NCBI GenBank assembly: GCA_026770025.1
Contig: JAMXDE010000004.1
Span: forward strand, 2,542,001 to 2,606,000
Reading direction: 5' to 3'
Length of the DNA: 64,000 nt
Origin: Craspedostauros australis
Taxonomy: Eukaryota > Bacillariophyta > Bacillariophyceae > Mastogloiales > Achnanthaceae
Under the pieces are notes generated by a model. That model searched no databases and was not told the origin of the DNA. It saw nothing but the letters and a program-made list of their open reading frames with translations. Shown piece by piece: positions 45,602 to 54,483 of the stretch. A program made the position numbers and the translations under genes. How positions within the stretch are numbered: the first letter of the stretch is position 1; every line of letters begins with the position of its first letter.

Positions 45602-46042
45602 CCAAGTGCACATCCGTGGATGCACATCAGTGGATGATTTCATGATAGTTTGTGTAATGTATAATATTATAATGATTTGCAACATGTTTGTTGCTTGTTC
45701 GACCAGGTGGTGTTCTTTGCTCTCCACATGCGGACTATGGCTCATCCTTTCACAGCGCTGGTACACTCGGAATTGCGAATGCGTGGATCAAAGACAGAAG
45801 TATGTATGTATGCTCTCGAGGCGGTACGATGGCATCCATCGACCTTCAGCCTACTCTGTTTGATTGCGCGGTTTCATCATCGCCCGCGTGCAATCTACAA
45901 CACTGCTGCACTTCAGCATACCCTTCCACTCCAAACAAGACTGTGAAAGCGAGGGCAGATGAATTGGTTGATTGAATCAATCATTACTTGCTGGCTAGCT
46001 CTCCTACGTCACACCATGCCGCAACGAACCTCGCCCAACGCT
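45602..46042. other. Convergent spacer between protease copy 2 and eIF3k
   Basis: The first part is the duplicated protease 3' flank (matches 40480-40760). The remainder is unique and holds nothing recognisable. Confidence 0.5.
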
Positions 46043-46732
46043 CTACTCCGTTCGGATCTTTGCCATCATGGACGCAATCGACGAAAAGCCGATACCTTCC
46101 TGATACGTTCGGTTGCGCTTGGTGTTGTTGCCCGATGCTGCGAATGTGACGGAGTCGGCCGACACGGATTCTACCGACGGCGCTGACAGCTCGGTGATAT
46201 CCTCCGCCGATGCGACGCCGTCACCGAGAATCTCCAAAGCCGTGGCCAGCGGGACGTTACGGTAGCACAAGGCAAAGGCGGCCAGGATCTCGCATTGGAT
46301 CGGGCCCATGGAGGAATCGATCAGGTTCTTGGAGTCGTTGTCCTCCATGGCATCCTTGACGGCGGCCAGCTCCTTCCAAAAGTCGGCAAAGTTGCACGCC
46401 GTCAGGAGCTGGTGGCATTTGGTGATGTTGGAGCACGGCGACGTCTTGCGCACGGCGTCCGGGATGAGGTAGAGGAAGGACATGAAGTCGGTCGATGGGA
46501 ATTGCAGCATGGCGAGCAGCATGACCTTGCTGATGACGCCGCCGTTGTTGACCCCGGTTCCTGTGGTCTTGTACTGCTTCAGCAGCATGCGGTTGGCACG
46601 CGAGAAGTAGGGCTGCTGTCCCGTCACCTCCGCGTTGACGTAGGCCTCCAGAGCGGCCACGTTCGACGATGAGTACGGCGACCGGTTCATCATGGTCTCC
46701 ACCGCTTCCTTCGTTGGTGCATCGGGCGCCAT
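46043..46732 (-). CDS. EIF3K: Eukaryotic translation initiation factor 3 subunit K
   Basis: 229 residues, single exon, ATG at 46732. The alignment with eIF3k is visible throughout: NRSPYSSSNVAALEAYVNAEV matches the conserved R-Y-N-P-x-N-x-x-x-L-E-x-Y-V start; then RMLLKQYKT, a TDFMSFLYLIPDA segment matching the HAM-domain helix, ACNFADFWKEL, and the terminal GIGFSSIASMMAKIR matching the family's Phe-x-x-Val/Ile-Ser-Ser-Ile-Met ending. Length fits the usual 215-240. It belongs to the PCI/HAM octamer of eIF3 in the cytosol. Divergent from the plastid-lumen protein at 47286 with 553 bp between start codons. Confidence 0.92.
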   Translation of the reverse strand: MAPDAPTKEAVETMMNRSPYSSSNVAALEAYVNAEVTGQQPYFSRANRMLLKQYKTTGTGVNNGGVISKVMLLAMLQFPSTDFMSFLYLIPDAVRKTSPCSNITKCHQLLTACNFADFWKELAAVKDAMEDNDSKNLIDSSMGPIQCEILAAFALCYRNVPLATALEILGDGVASAEDITELSAPSVESVSADSVTFAASGNNTKRNRTYQEGIGFSSIASMMAKIRTE

Positions 46733-47285
46733 CTTTGCTGTCTTCTTTCTTTCTGTCGGTATGTGTTCTTTCAGTGCGGGATGCGGTCACGCGGATGCTG
46801 CTGACTGCGGGTAGGTGTATGTATGTACAGTCGTGAGCGTGGAGTGGAGTGCGGATGGATTGTGGTGGCTGATTGCGGCAATCGAGCGGCAAGCGACAAC
46901 CGCTGTTTCATCATGGTCGATCCGTTTCTTGTGGACCTTTGGTGTTTGCTCGTCTGGCCATCGATCGTCTCTCCACTATTTGACCAATTCGACTGTTTCG
47001 AACAGATCGCCTGTTTTGGCGAACTCGAAAGATACGGAAAGATCACGGCGACGAAAACATGTCGTTGTTGAAGATCGAGCACACATGAGGCGAAAGGGTT
47101 CTGACGGACCTTCTCTCTGCGTGTCGCAAACATCCACCAAAGTCGAACGACACCCCGTCCACAAAGCAAGAACAAGAGCAACAGTAGTGCGCCAATAGCG
47201 ACGAGCACATACATCATCTGCTGCCATTCCCTTCCGAAGAATTCTATAATATCAGATACTCCTCGCAATCGGCATCTATCCAACC
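46733..47285. promoter_or_regulatory. Divergent promoter region eIF3k / lumen protein
   Basis: 553 bp between two divergent start codons. Open frames on both strands are shadows. No clear TATA box was seen on the eIF3k side; TCTATAATATC near 47243-47253 is a TATA-like element about 40 bp before the lumen protein start. Confidence 0.4.
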
Positions 47286-48067
47286 ATGGCGCCGCATCGC
47301 TTCTCGCTGACCATGCTGCTGACGATGACAGCGCTGGCCTCCGTCGCAACCGACGCGTACCAAGCATCATCGCGAAGACGCGTGCTGCGATCTCTGGTTG
47401 CTGCTCCGGCATTGACAGTTGGTGCGAATGCGGCGCACGCCAGCAAGATCTGCGCCTTTGGACAGGGCGAAGCCTGCGACGAGCTGTCGGAAGGCAACGC
47501 GTACATTCAAGAATTGCAACGACGCAGTTCGGAAAAGCGAGCAGCTATTGAGCAGGTGCGTGTTGGGTGGGTGGGTTGTTCTTGCTTGGGAGATGGTGTA
47601 GAGTTGTGTGCAATTGTGCTACAATGGTGGAGATGGCATGGGTATTGCATGAGGCACTAAATGGAATGAATCAACGCATGAATGAGGCTCACCCCCTTTC
47701 ATCTGCTCTCTCTTTCTCTTTCTTTCTTGGGCGAGAATGGCACCAATCAACCGAACTGCCGCGCTGCACTCTGGTCGCTGCTCCATGCTACCCTTCTGCT
47801 TCACTCTGTCCTTCACATACTCTCTATACCATACACACATGCGCGCAGGAAAACCGCAATGCGTACTACATGAAGAACTACCCTGACTTCTTCGCGACCG
47901 TGGGAAAGACGATGGTGAAGAGACCGGATGGATCATTTGAGCTTGTTTCGGATGAGGAGCTGGTGGAATTGAAGAAGGCCAACAAGGTGGGCGTGGAGTA
48001 CGCGACCGCCATGGGAGGCCGAGTCAGGGATGTCACGCAGAAGCCGTTCCTCGTGTTCAAAGAATAA
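47286..48067 (+). CDS. Small plastid (probable thylakoid lumen) protein, two exons
   Basis: Exons 47286-47555 and 47849-48067 (293-bp GTGCGT...GCGCAG intron, phase 0), 162 residues. The presequence has a signal (FSLTMLLTMTALASVATDAY) followed by SRRRVLRSLVAAPALTVGANAAHASK, a twin-arginine-like second hydrophobic segment with an A-x-A cleavage site, as in diatom thylakoid-lumen proteins. The mature part is about 105 residues with two Cys close together (KICAFGQGEACDEL), a charged helix (NAYIQELQRRSSEKRAAIEQ) and NYPDFFATVGKTMVKRPDGSFELVSDEELVELKKANK. I do not recognise a named photosystem subunit. Confidence 0.75.
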
Positions 48068-48190
48068 GCAGAGTGTTTGCGGATGCTCTGATGGCATAGC
48101 TACGGGGCAAACTACTCGTATCTGTCTGGAATCTATGCTCTTGCCTACATACAACACCAATGGTCAACACCAATGATCACTTCAGAATAA
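48068..48190. other. 3' flank of the lumen protein gene up to the transposon
   Basis: About 120 bp between the stop codon and the left end of the transposon. Ends with the candidate target duplication ATAA at 48187-48190. Confidence 0.5.
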
Positions 48191-48350
48191 GAGCCGGATC
48201 AGTGAGTCGACCAACACTTTGAAATAGACCTCCAGAAATTTTCTCTCCTACATACTAACCAAGCACATATTCGTAATCCCTTAGGTCTAATACAAATAAT
48301 TAACCGTTACATTTTTGAGTTAGATCCTATTTTAAGTTTTACGGACCGAT
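48191..48350 (+). repeat. Left terminal inverted repeat
   Basis: Pairs with 62811-62969. Shared blocks include GATCAGTGAGTCGACC, AACCAAGCACATATTCGTAAT, AATTAACCGTTACA and TTTTAAGTTTTA; similarity is roughly 75-80 percent by eye. Confidence 0.7.
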
Positions 48351-48853
48351 GGATATGCGCAATTTTCGATCTCTCTCGGGTTTCAGCCTGTCGCCTACGA
48401 CTACATCGATCCAATTTAACCCTTTGCTGTTCTTCGTTTCAGCGACGTTGTTCCCATTTTGAATTGTTTAGTCTCTTTTTGAGGTGTTCCGATCAGACCA
48501 TCCAACAGTCCCTCCACGATAGCACTAGTTGTATAGTTTTGGGGGAAGCGGTGAGTCTGCGTTTACATTCATTCTACCCTCCGTTTGCTTAATCCGTCAT
48601 CTACGTCACGACGATGGATACTGCGTCATGAGCCACCAATCATAGCACGATGTGAAGCAGCATCAGCGACGTTTCGTCGTGACGGAATGGTCGAGTTGCA
48701 TTGGTACTCCGGAAGTGTTTTGTGTCATGCTTCTTTCGTGCATTTGGTTAGGTGTTTGCAATTACCTCGGCCCCCAGCAAGTACGACTGGACGAGGGCGG
48801 CAAACCCCAAAAAACAACAACATGACAATGGCGGAACACCAAAAAACGCCACA

Positions 48854-49491
48854 ATGGCCGTCCAACGGCAATCACTACGCCGCACCAACCAGTGGTCCAA
48901 TGACAAATCCAAGCACATCGCCGTCACCGCGATGCAGCCGTTGGTGAGTGGACGAGAGGGGGTCGCGAGAGCGCTTGATTTGGGGCCGTCGCAGGCCCCA
49001 GATCAAACGTCACAATTTCGCACCAGATTGCCTCGTTGCATATGGCCGGTGTACTCCATCCACAACCCACCCCAACGCCAATGGATGGGCAAGATGGCTC
49101 CAGGAGGCCAAGACCAAGATTCCCACGAAGTTTCAGGCTCGGGGAGGACCGGGAAGGCCTCCGCGCGGAGGAAAAAGTGGAGGGCAAGAGTTTTCGCGGT
49201 GTGTCGTGGGGCTTCCATCATGTGGCTTTGGCTGTGAAGGGCACCATCGCCAACTCACACAATCACCAAGCCACCCATACAAGATGCGTGCGGCATCGCC
49301 CGGAGATCCACCTCGCAAAGTGTCCGTCGCGGAGACGGTCTACAAGAGGCGGCACCCCACCATATCCGTTGAATGGTCGTTGGTGGTGGGTGCCCCAAAA
49401 ATTCAATGGCATCACCAAATGGAGGTGTATCTTTGGGAGCACACATGCCCATCCCATTCTGGATGCATCAGCGTGTCGCCAGGGAGTATGA
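48854..49491 (+). CDS. Transposon accessory ORF, predicted two exons, unknown function
   Basis: Model: exon 1 48854-48943, intron 48944-49026 (83 bp, GTGAGT...CACCAG), exon 2 49027-49491, 184 residues. Support comes from comparison with the second element copy (63717-64000), which has the same donor and acceptor positions. In the 111 bp of exon 2 shared by both, all four differences fall at third codon positions (49050, 49065, 49080, 49092) and are silent in this frame. In exon 1 four of eight changed codons are silent. Competing frames are also open here, one interrupted by TGA at 48945, so the frame choice rests on this pattern. The protein is basic (RRPRPRFPRSF, KCPSRRRSTR) and ends near a Trp-rich GRWWWVPQKF segment. 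No family recognised. Confidence 0.35.
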
Positions 49492-50036
49492 GAATGCACG
49501 AGGACCACGTGGAGGGGCTGCAAGGATTGGATGAATGAGGCATGTATCCGTATCCGCACCACATCCAGATTGCGAATGGTTTTTTGACAACGCTCTTTTT
49601 CACTGCAGGGACACTTTGGGCCATGTCATGTGGGTATCTGTGGCCCATCTTCACGGAGTGGATAGATGGGGGAATACCAATCCATTGTGGTGCGCAGGTT
49701 ATCAAAATACCAGGATGATGATGATGATCATGGGTGCTGATTGGAGGGCAACATGGCTTGGTCGAGAATTTTGTGAATCCACCACACAACTGTGTGGTGG
49801 ACCAACATGACACTAAAAAAATTTCTATGTCAATTTAACTTCGATATTCTGTATAAACACTCGTCAGGTGTATGAATGTACTGTTTAGATTTAATTGCAA
49901 ACGATTTGTTGTTGAGAAATAGCATGATAAGCCGATATTTGGATGTGTTTTTGGATGGGCTCTAGACTCGTTTTAGTAGCCTTTCCAGGCACCCACAAAA
50001 CTCCACAACTAGTGTTATCGCGGTGATGCACACCCA
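49492..50036. other. Convergent spacer inside the transposon, with a hairpin
   Basis: Between the accessory ORF and the 3' end of the DDE-like gene. It contains a near-perfect inverted repeat at 49779-49800 (10-bp arms CCACCACACA / TGTGTGGTGG around AC). The 200 bp after it are AT-rich and could hold the polyadenylation sites of both genes. Confidence 0.5.
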
Positions 50037-53000
50037 TCACAAAATTTCCGTCTCATCACCCAACACAGCCTCACTTTCTGTGTTCACCTTCATTGTGTGA
50101 GCATCACACCACCTCTGATTCTCCAATTCCTCTTCCTCTCTCCGCAACTCTTCTTCTCTTCGTTCCTCCTCTGTTGCAGCTGGTGCATTGGAGGTTGCCA
50201 CAATTACAGATGCTGTTCCTGTGCTTGTTGGGTTGGTGTTGGTGTTGGTTTCCGCCTTGAGAGCGGCCTGCTTCTTGTCCTTGCGTTGTTTGGCGTTGTA
50301 CGCTGCAAACAACGACGCTTTGACGCGCATGGGATTTGCGTGCAGTTGTACGTACCAGTCCGTTTTGGTTTTTTCGTCATTCATCAGTTTCTCGTGTGCT
50401 TCGTGTTCGGACGGTCTGTTCTTCGGGTCCTTCGCGGACGCTGCGCAGATGTCCTTCAATTTGTCCGCGATGTAGTCTGGTAGTTTGGCGTTGGTCCGTG
50501 TTGTTTTGCTCGCCCAGCCTGGCACTGCGAGTGGTGGGTGTTCGGTTTCCGCGGTCTGGTCTTGTAGTGCTGTGGTGTGATCGGATGGTAGATGTTGTTG
50601 TCCGTCTTGGAGGGCTTTGCCGATCGCGAACGCCTTGCTCCCTGTCGCTGTGCGCCCGAGTTTTCGCGTCTTGTCCGTCTTCCTGAACGATTCGGACGTT
50701 ATCGGCAGCTTGTCGGACGTGTGCGAATCGGCAGGGACGACACCCAACTTGTTGATGATCCACCCTTCCCATTCAGCGCTCTTGACCACAACATCTTCCG
50801 TGATGCCAGATGCAGCCACCAGCCGTGCCTGGTCATCGTCATACTTCACCTCGTGAGTCTGACGTACCTGCTGTCCGTTCGCGCGGAATCGCCTTTTTGG
50901 TGCGCCCGGTAACGTCGTGATGTTGCCTTCAAGGGTCTCTGCGTTGGCCAGTACCGTGGTGGTACCCACGATGTTACCGGCGACCAGTGCTTCGAAGAGT
51001 TGCAGCGGGGTCTTGATGTCGTGTCCACTTTGCACGTGTTTTCGCAGTACACGGGTGATGTACGCGAAGTGGGTGTCCAGCATGCTCTTACCGGTTTGGG
51101 CCTCCTTGTAGATCCACGCGATGATTTTGGCTGCCTTTCGTGTCGCAAGGTTCTTGTTGAGTACCGATGTGATGAGCGCGATGTGCTCGTGACTGGCGAA
51201 GCAACACGCGTTATCGCTCTGTAGGATGATCTCAGTCACGGATGGGAGAATGTCTTTGACCTTTTTTTGTACGATCTCCAGCAGTCCACCAACTTGAAGT
51301 GTGTCTTGTGTCGGTCTTCCATCGACCACAATGTCGATGAACCGATAAGTAAAAATGTCATTGCGACATGTGATGACCATTGCCCCAAGCAGTGACATTC
51401 CCTTCTTCCCCCAATATTCTTGCTGGGCTTCGCCTTGGCCGGTCGGTAGAATTTTTTGCTTATGGTCGAGTACCACATAGGCTCTTTCAGGCTTGTTGTT
51501 GAGTTCGGATTGATAAAAGGCGATTTGTCGGAATTGCACTTTGGCACGCACTTTGTGAGCCATGTAGTTAACAATTTCGTTGGCGAATCCCGGCGCCGCC
51601 GCAAGCATTGACTCCAATTCGTTTTTGTGTTCCATGAGTTCGTTGTCCTTAAGCAATGTGACAAAAGGAACAAAACGATCATCCACAAATCGCATTGCTG
51701 CGCCACAACGGTTGCATACTTTACGTGGTTGTTCGCTTGCGGTGGTCACAGGAATGTCAATTGTGATGGTTGGAATGTTGTTTGTGATGGTGGTGGTCTT
51801 CTTGCGCTTGTGCTTGTTGGTGCGTGGTTTGCGTTGATTGGTTGATGTGGATGTTGCCTTCTTCTTCTCCTTTTTGGTGGTGAGAGCGAACGTGGCCGAA
51901 TGCATTGGGTCATCACACTCATGCTGCAAGTGAGACGCGGTGAATTCCCATTTGAGGAAGACGACAAGCAGCTCAAGCGCATGCAAGAGGGACTTTGCCG
52001 TGCGCACATGTGACAAGATGACGTCATCGGGCTCGTCATCGGCATCAACAGTGTCATTGTTTTTCTCCTCCCCATCTGCTTCATACTTAGCCTCCAGCAG
52101 CTCGACTAGGCGCGAAATTGCCTGTTTGAGTTTCTCCGTCGCCATCCAGAAGTAACTCTCGAAGGAAGAAGGGCCCGTCTTGATCTTGCTTTTGCGTGTG
52201 AGAAGGTTAGTAATGGTGGTGAACGCGGGCCTTCCCACTGGGTTGTTTGTAGTGGACGAGTACATGCCGAATAATTCTCGGATGGTCGTGCCGCCTCGAT
52301 CGAACACTGGGACATTTTCGAATTCAACCCCGCCATACTGTACCATGTGACTCAACCCTGCCTTGTATGTAGTAGTTGTCATGAGGAAGGACACCACACC
52401 AGAGAGATCACAGGCACGCACGCGATACTGGAGAACTCGCGATGGGATGACTTCGCCGTGGCTCAAGATGTCGTAGTAGCCGCGCAAAGTGCAGACCTGG
52501 CTGTGCGTGATGATGTCGCGTTTGGAAAGCATGCGCGCCTTCTGTTCCTCCGACAGTCCATGTGCATGCTTGCCCAAGATAGCAGTGCATTGTGCATGTG
52601 GTGCAGACATGGCCAAAGCAGCTCTCACTGTGTGGGATGATGTAGTTTCTCCGAGCAAGCATAGGGTGTACACATGAGATGCCAACATTGTTGGAGGAAC
52701 CTCCACATTGCCGCGTACGTATGCAACCACCTGTTCCATCTGACGAGTTGGCACCTCTTCTTCTGGAAGCAGGACAGTCCAAAGTGCAGACGATACGACA
52801 CTCCACATCTGTTTGATGTTGCTCCAGATGGTCCGATCGTGCCTGCCTGTGAGAACGAATCCTGTTGTTGGCATTTGCTGGAGGATTTTAGGATCTAGGT
52901 TAGATCGAAGCGCTACCATGATACGACCGATGGCATCACGCCTCCAGTTTCCCGCCTCTTCCAGATCGTACCCGAACTGGCCTCCTCTCCTGTTCCTGCT

Positions 53001-53549
53001 GGCGCGTGTTCGTTCCCCCCTGCCGTTGTCGTCGTACGTGCTGTCGCTATCGCCAGAGGCATCTGCGTAGCCCCCAGTACCAACAGCATTGCAGCGACGA
53101 GGGAGCCTCGCTGGTGGGGTAGGCGCGACAGGTGGTGCAACGTCAGGCGCAGCTGGGGGTGGCGCGTTCACGATAACGCTCACCAACGTACCATCGCCGA
53201 CACCTCGTCCCTCCGAGCGCACCCTGACGTTGGAGTCGTCGAAGACGCCTCCGTTGTTGTCGAGGATGTGTACGAACACGTGCAGCTCGCGAGCGTGCGC
53301 ATGCGTACTGTTCGGGACGAGGTCGCCATCCGCTGCATGCATCGGCTTCACATCGATCACTTGCGTGATGATGGTCGGCTTCCGCAATGCAGCGGACGGC
53401 TTGTCAGGCAACAGTTGCTCTGCAGTCGGCAGCAAGTTCCCCTTCGAATCGACAGGAGGAGCAGACACAGGGCGAGCCGAACATGGTTTCTTACGAGGAG
53501 AGGGGCTGCCATCCTTGGAGAGGGCCTTGGCAGCAGCGGAGGGAAACAT
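50037..53549 (-). CDS. DDE-like (RNase H fold) transposase of a large DNA element
   Basis: A single uninterrupted frame of 1170 residues from the ATG at 53549. N-terminus Pro/Ala-rich and disordered to about 200; middle part (200-540) helical, unrecognised; basic linker (KKEKKKATS ... NKHKRKKTTT); a CNRCG zinc-binding pair at 612-615. The core is residues 685-850: VVLDHKQKILPTG (Asp695), WGKKGMSLLGAMVI, ILQSDNACCFAS (Asp779), then YKEAQTGKSMLDTHFAYI (Glu816, Asp825). This D ... SDN ... QxGK-x3-D layout resembles transposase-derived RNase H-like proteins that I know from animal and protist genomes; I cannot name the superfamily. The C-terminus (950-1170) is Lys/Glu-rich. An intact frame of this length suggests recent activity. 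The copia insertion lies 310 bp upstream of its start. Confidence 0.7.
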   Translation of the reverse strand: MFPSAAAKALSKDGSPSPRKKPCSARPVSAPPVDSKGNLLPTAEQLLPDKPSAALRKPTIITQVIDVKPMHAADGDLVPNSTHAHARELHVFVHILDNNGGVFDDSNVRVRSEGRGVGDGTLVSVIVNAPPPAAPDVAPPVAPTPPARLPRRCNAVGTGGYADASGDSDSTYDDNGRGERTRASRNRRGGQFGYDLEEAGNWRRDAIGRIMVALRSNLDPKILQQMPTTGFVLTGRHDRTIWSNIKQMWSVVSSALWTVLLPEEEVPTRQMEQVVAYVRGNVEVPPTMLASHVYTLCLLGETTSSHTVRAALAMSAPHAQCTAILGKHAHGLSEEQKARMLSKRDIITHSQVCTLRGYYDILSHGEVIPSRVLQYRVRACDLSGVVSFLMTTTTYKAGLSHMVQYGGVEFENVPVFDRGGTTIRELFGMYSSTTNNPVGRPAFTTITNLLTRKSKIKTGPSSFESYFWMATEKLKQAISRLVELLEAKYEADGEEKNNDTVDADDEPDDVILSHVRTAKSLLHALELLVVFLKWEFTASHLQHECDDPMHSATFALTTKKEKKKATSTSTNQRKPRTNKHKRKKTTTITNNIPTITIDIPVTTASEQPRKVCNRCGAAMRFVDDRFVPFVTLLKDNELMEHKNELESMLAAAPGFANEIVNYMAHKVRAKVQFRQIAFYQSELNNKPERAYVVLDHKQKILPTGQGEAQQEYWGKKGMSLLGAMVITCRNDIFTYRFIDIVVDGRPTQDTLQVGGLLEIVQKKVKDILPSVTEIILQSDNACCFASHEHIALITSVLNKNLATRKAAKIIAWIYKEAQTGKSMLDTHFAYITRVLRKHVQSGHDIKTPLQLFEALVAGNIVGTTTVLANAETLEGNITTLPGAPKRRFRANGQQVRQTHEVKYDDDQARLVAASGITEDVVVKSAEWEGWIINKLGVVPADSHTSDKLPITSESFRKTDKTRKLGRTATGSKAFAIGKALQDGQQHLPSDHTTALQDQTAETEHPPLAVPGWASKTTRTNAKLPDYIADKLKDICAASAKDPKNRPSEHEAHEKLMNDEKTKTDWYVQLHANPMRVKASLFAAYNAKQRKDKKQAALKAETNTNTNPTSTGTASVIVATSNAPAATEEERREEELRREEEELENQRWCDAHTMKVNTESEAVLGDETEIL

Positions 53550-53684
53550 GGTGGAATTGTTGGTGGAGAGTAGTGTTGTTTGCTAGGTGGATGTGATGAA
53601 CTGCACAGGTTGAGACGAAGTGAGGAAGGAGAGCATAGGATGAAGGCCGATCATTCAGCAACAGCAACAACAACAACAACAACA

Positions 53685-53751
<67 letters not shown>

Positions 53752-53858
53752 TTCTGACGAGAACGGGCATGGAGCGAAAGGGCGAGTGTGCAGGGCATTG
53801 GCGAGGCAAGTAGTGAATGGAGCCGAAGCATGGCACAAATTTGCGAAATGATGGCGAT
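53550..53858. other. 5' region of the DDE-like gene, cut by the copia insertion
   Basis: 309 bp between the transposase start codon and the left end of the retrotransposon. The retrotransposon probably separates the gene from part of its promoter; the former continuation is at 62580-62810. Confidence 0.6.
53659..53751. repeat. ACA and ACT trinucleotide microsatellites
   Basis: An ACA run (53659-53684) followed by about 22 copies of ACT. Located 110-200 bp upstream of the DDE-like gene start, outside coding sequence. Confidence 0.95.
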
Positions 53859-54401
53859 AGTTGGTATTCCGTGTCTTTCGCACGTTGTCAGGAGGATGGT
53901 CTGTCCTTCAACCGGTTTTGACGCCGTTTGATGTTGAGGACAAAGCTGTGTCAGACGATGATGTAACTGTAGTAGACTCGGAAGTAAGCTGTGAAGATTG
54001 TTTCTGATTGCTTGTTTTATGTGTTAAGCTTACTATTGATAGGACGATCGAGTAAAAAGGTGGGGTTCGTGCTGTCGTACTGTAGCCGTTCTTTGTTGCG
54101 CAGCAGCATGCCGTGGTGATCCTGCACACATACAGTCTTCCAGTATCGTCACCCATAGAGCAGCAGCTAATCCATTCACATGGATATGCTTCAAGATAGA
54201 TGCATGTTCAACAGAGTGACGAGATGGACAGGTGGCAGGGGTGCATGAGCTGGAGGGCGAGCAACGCATGGATTGCAGTTCAACTACACATCGTGTGTGT
54301 GGTAGCCTTTCATCACAGTATCGGTCTTGGGTACCGAATACTGCGTACGCGGAATGGACAGTCAGGTCCCGAGTCAGTCCCGGAGCTAGTCTGTCCCAAC
54401 T
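53859..54401 (-). repeat. 3' LTR
   Basis: Differs from the 5' LTR at one base that I can find (CTGTGTCAG here, CTGTATCAG in the other). Open frames inside it are duplicated because the LTR is. Confidence 0.9.
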
Positions 54402-54483
54402 CTCCCTCTCGGTGTAGTGCGAAGCATGTCCCCGGTGTAAAAACCTCCATCGTTCGATCAATAGTTCACATTTTGTGGTGCCA

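Noticed and set aside
48822..49538. Longer transposon ORF in another frame with one TGA at 48945
   Set aside because: Open in the second copy, but substitutions between copies are mostly replacing in this frame and silent in the spliced model, so the spliced frame is preferred.
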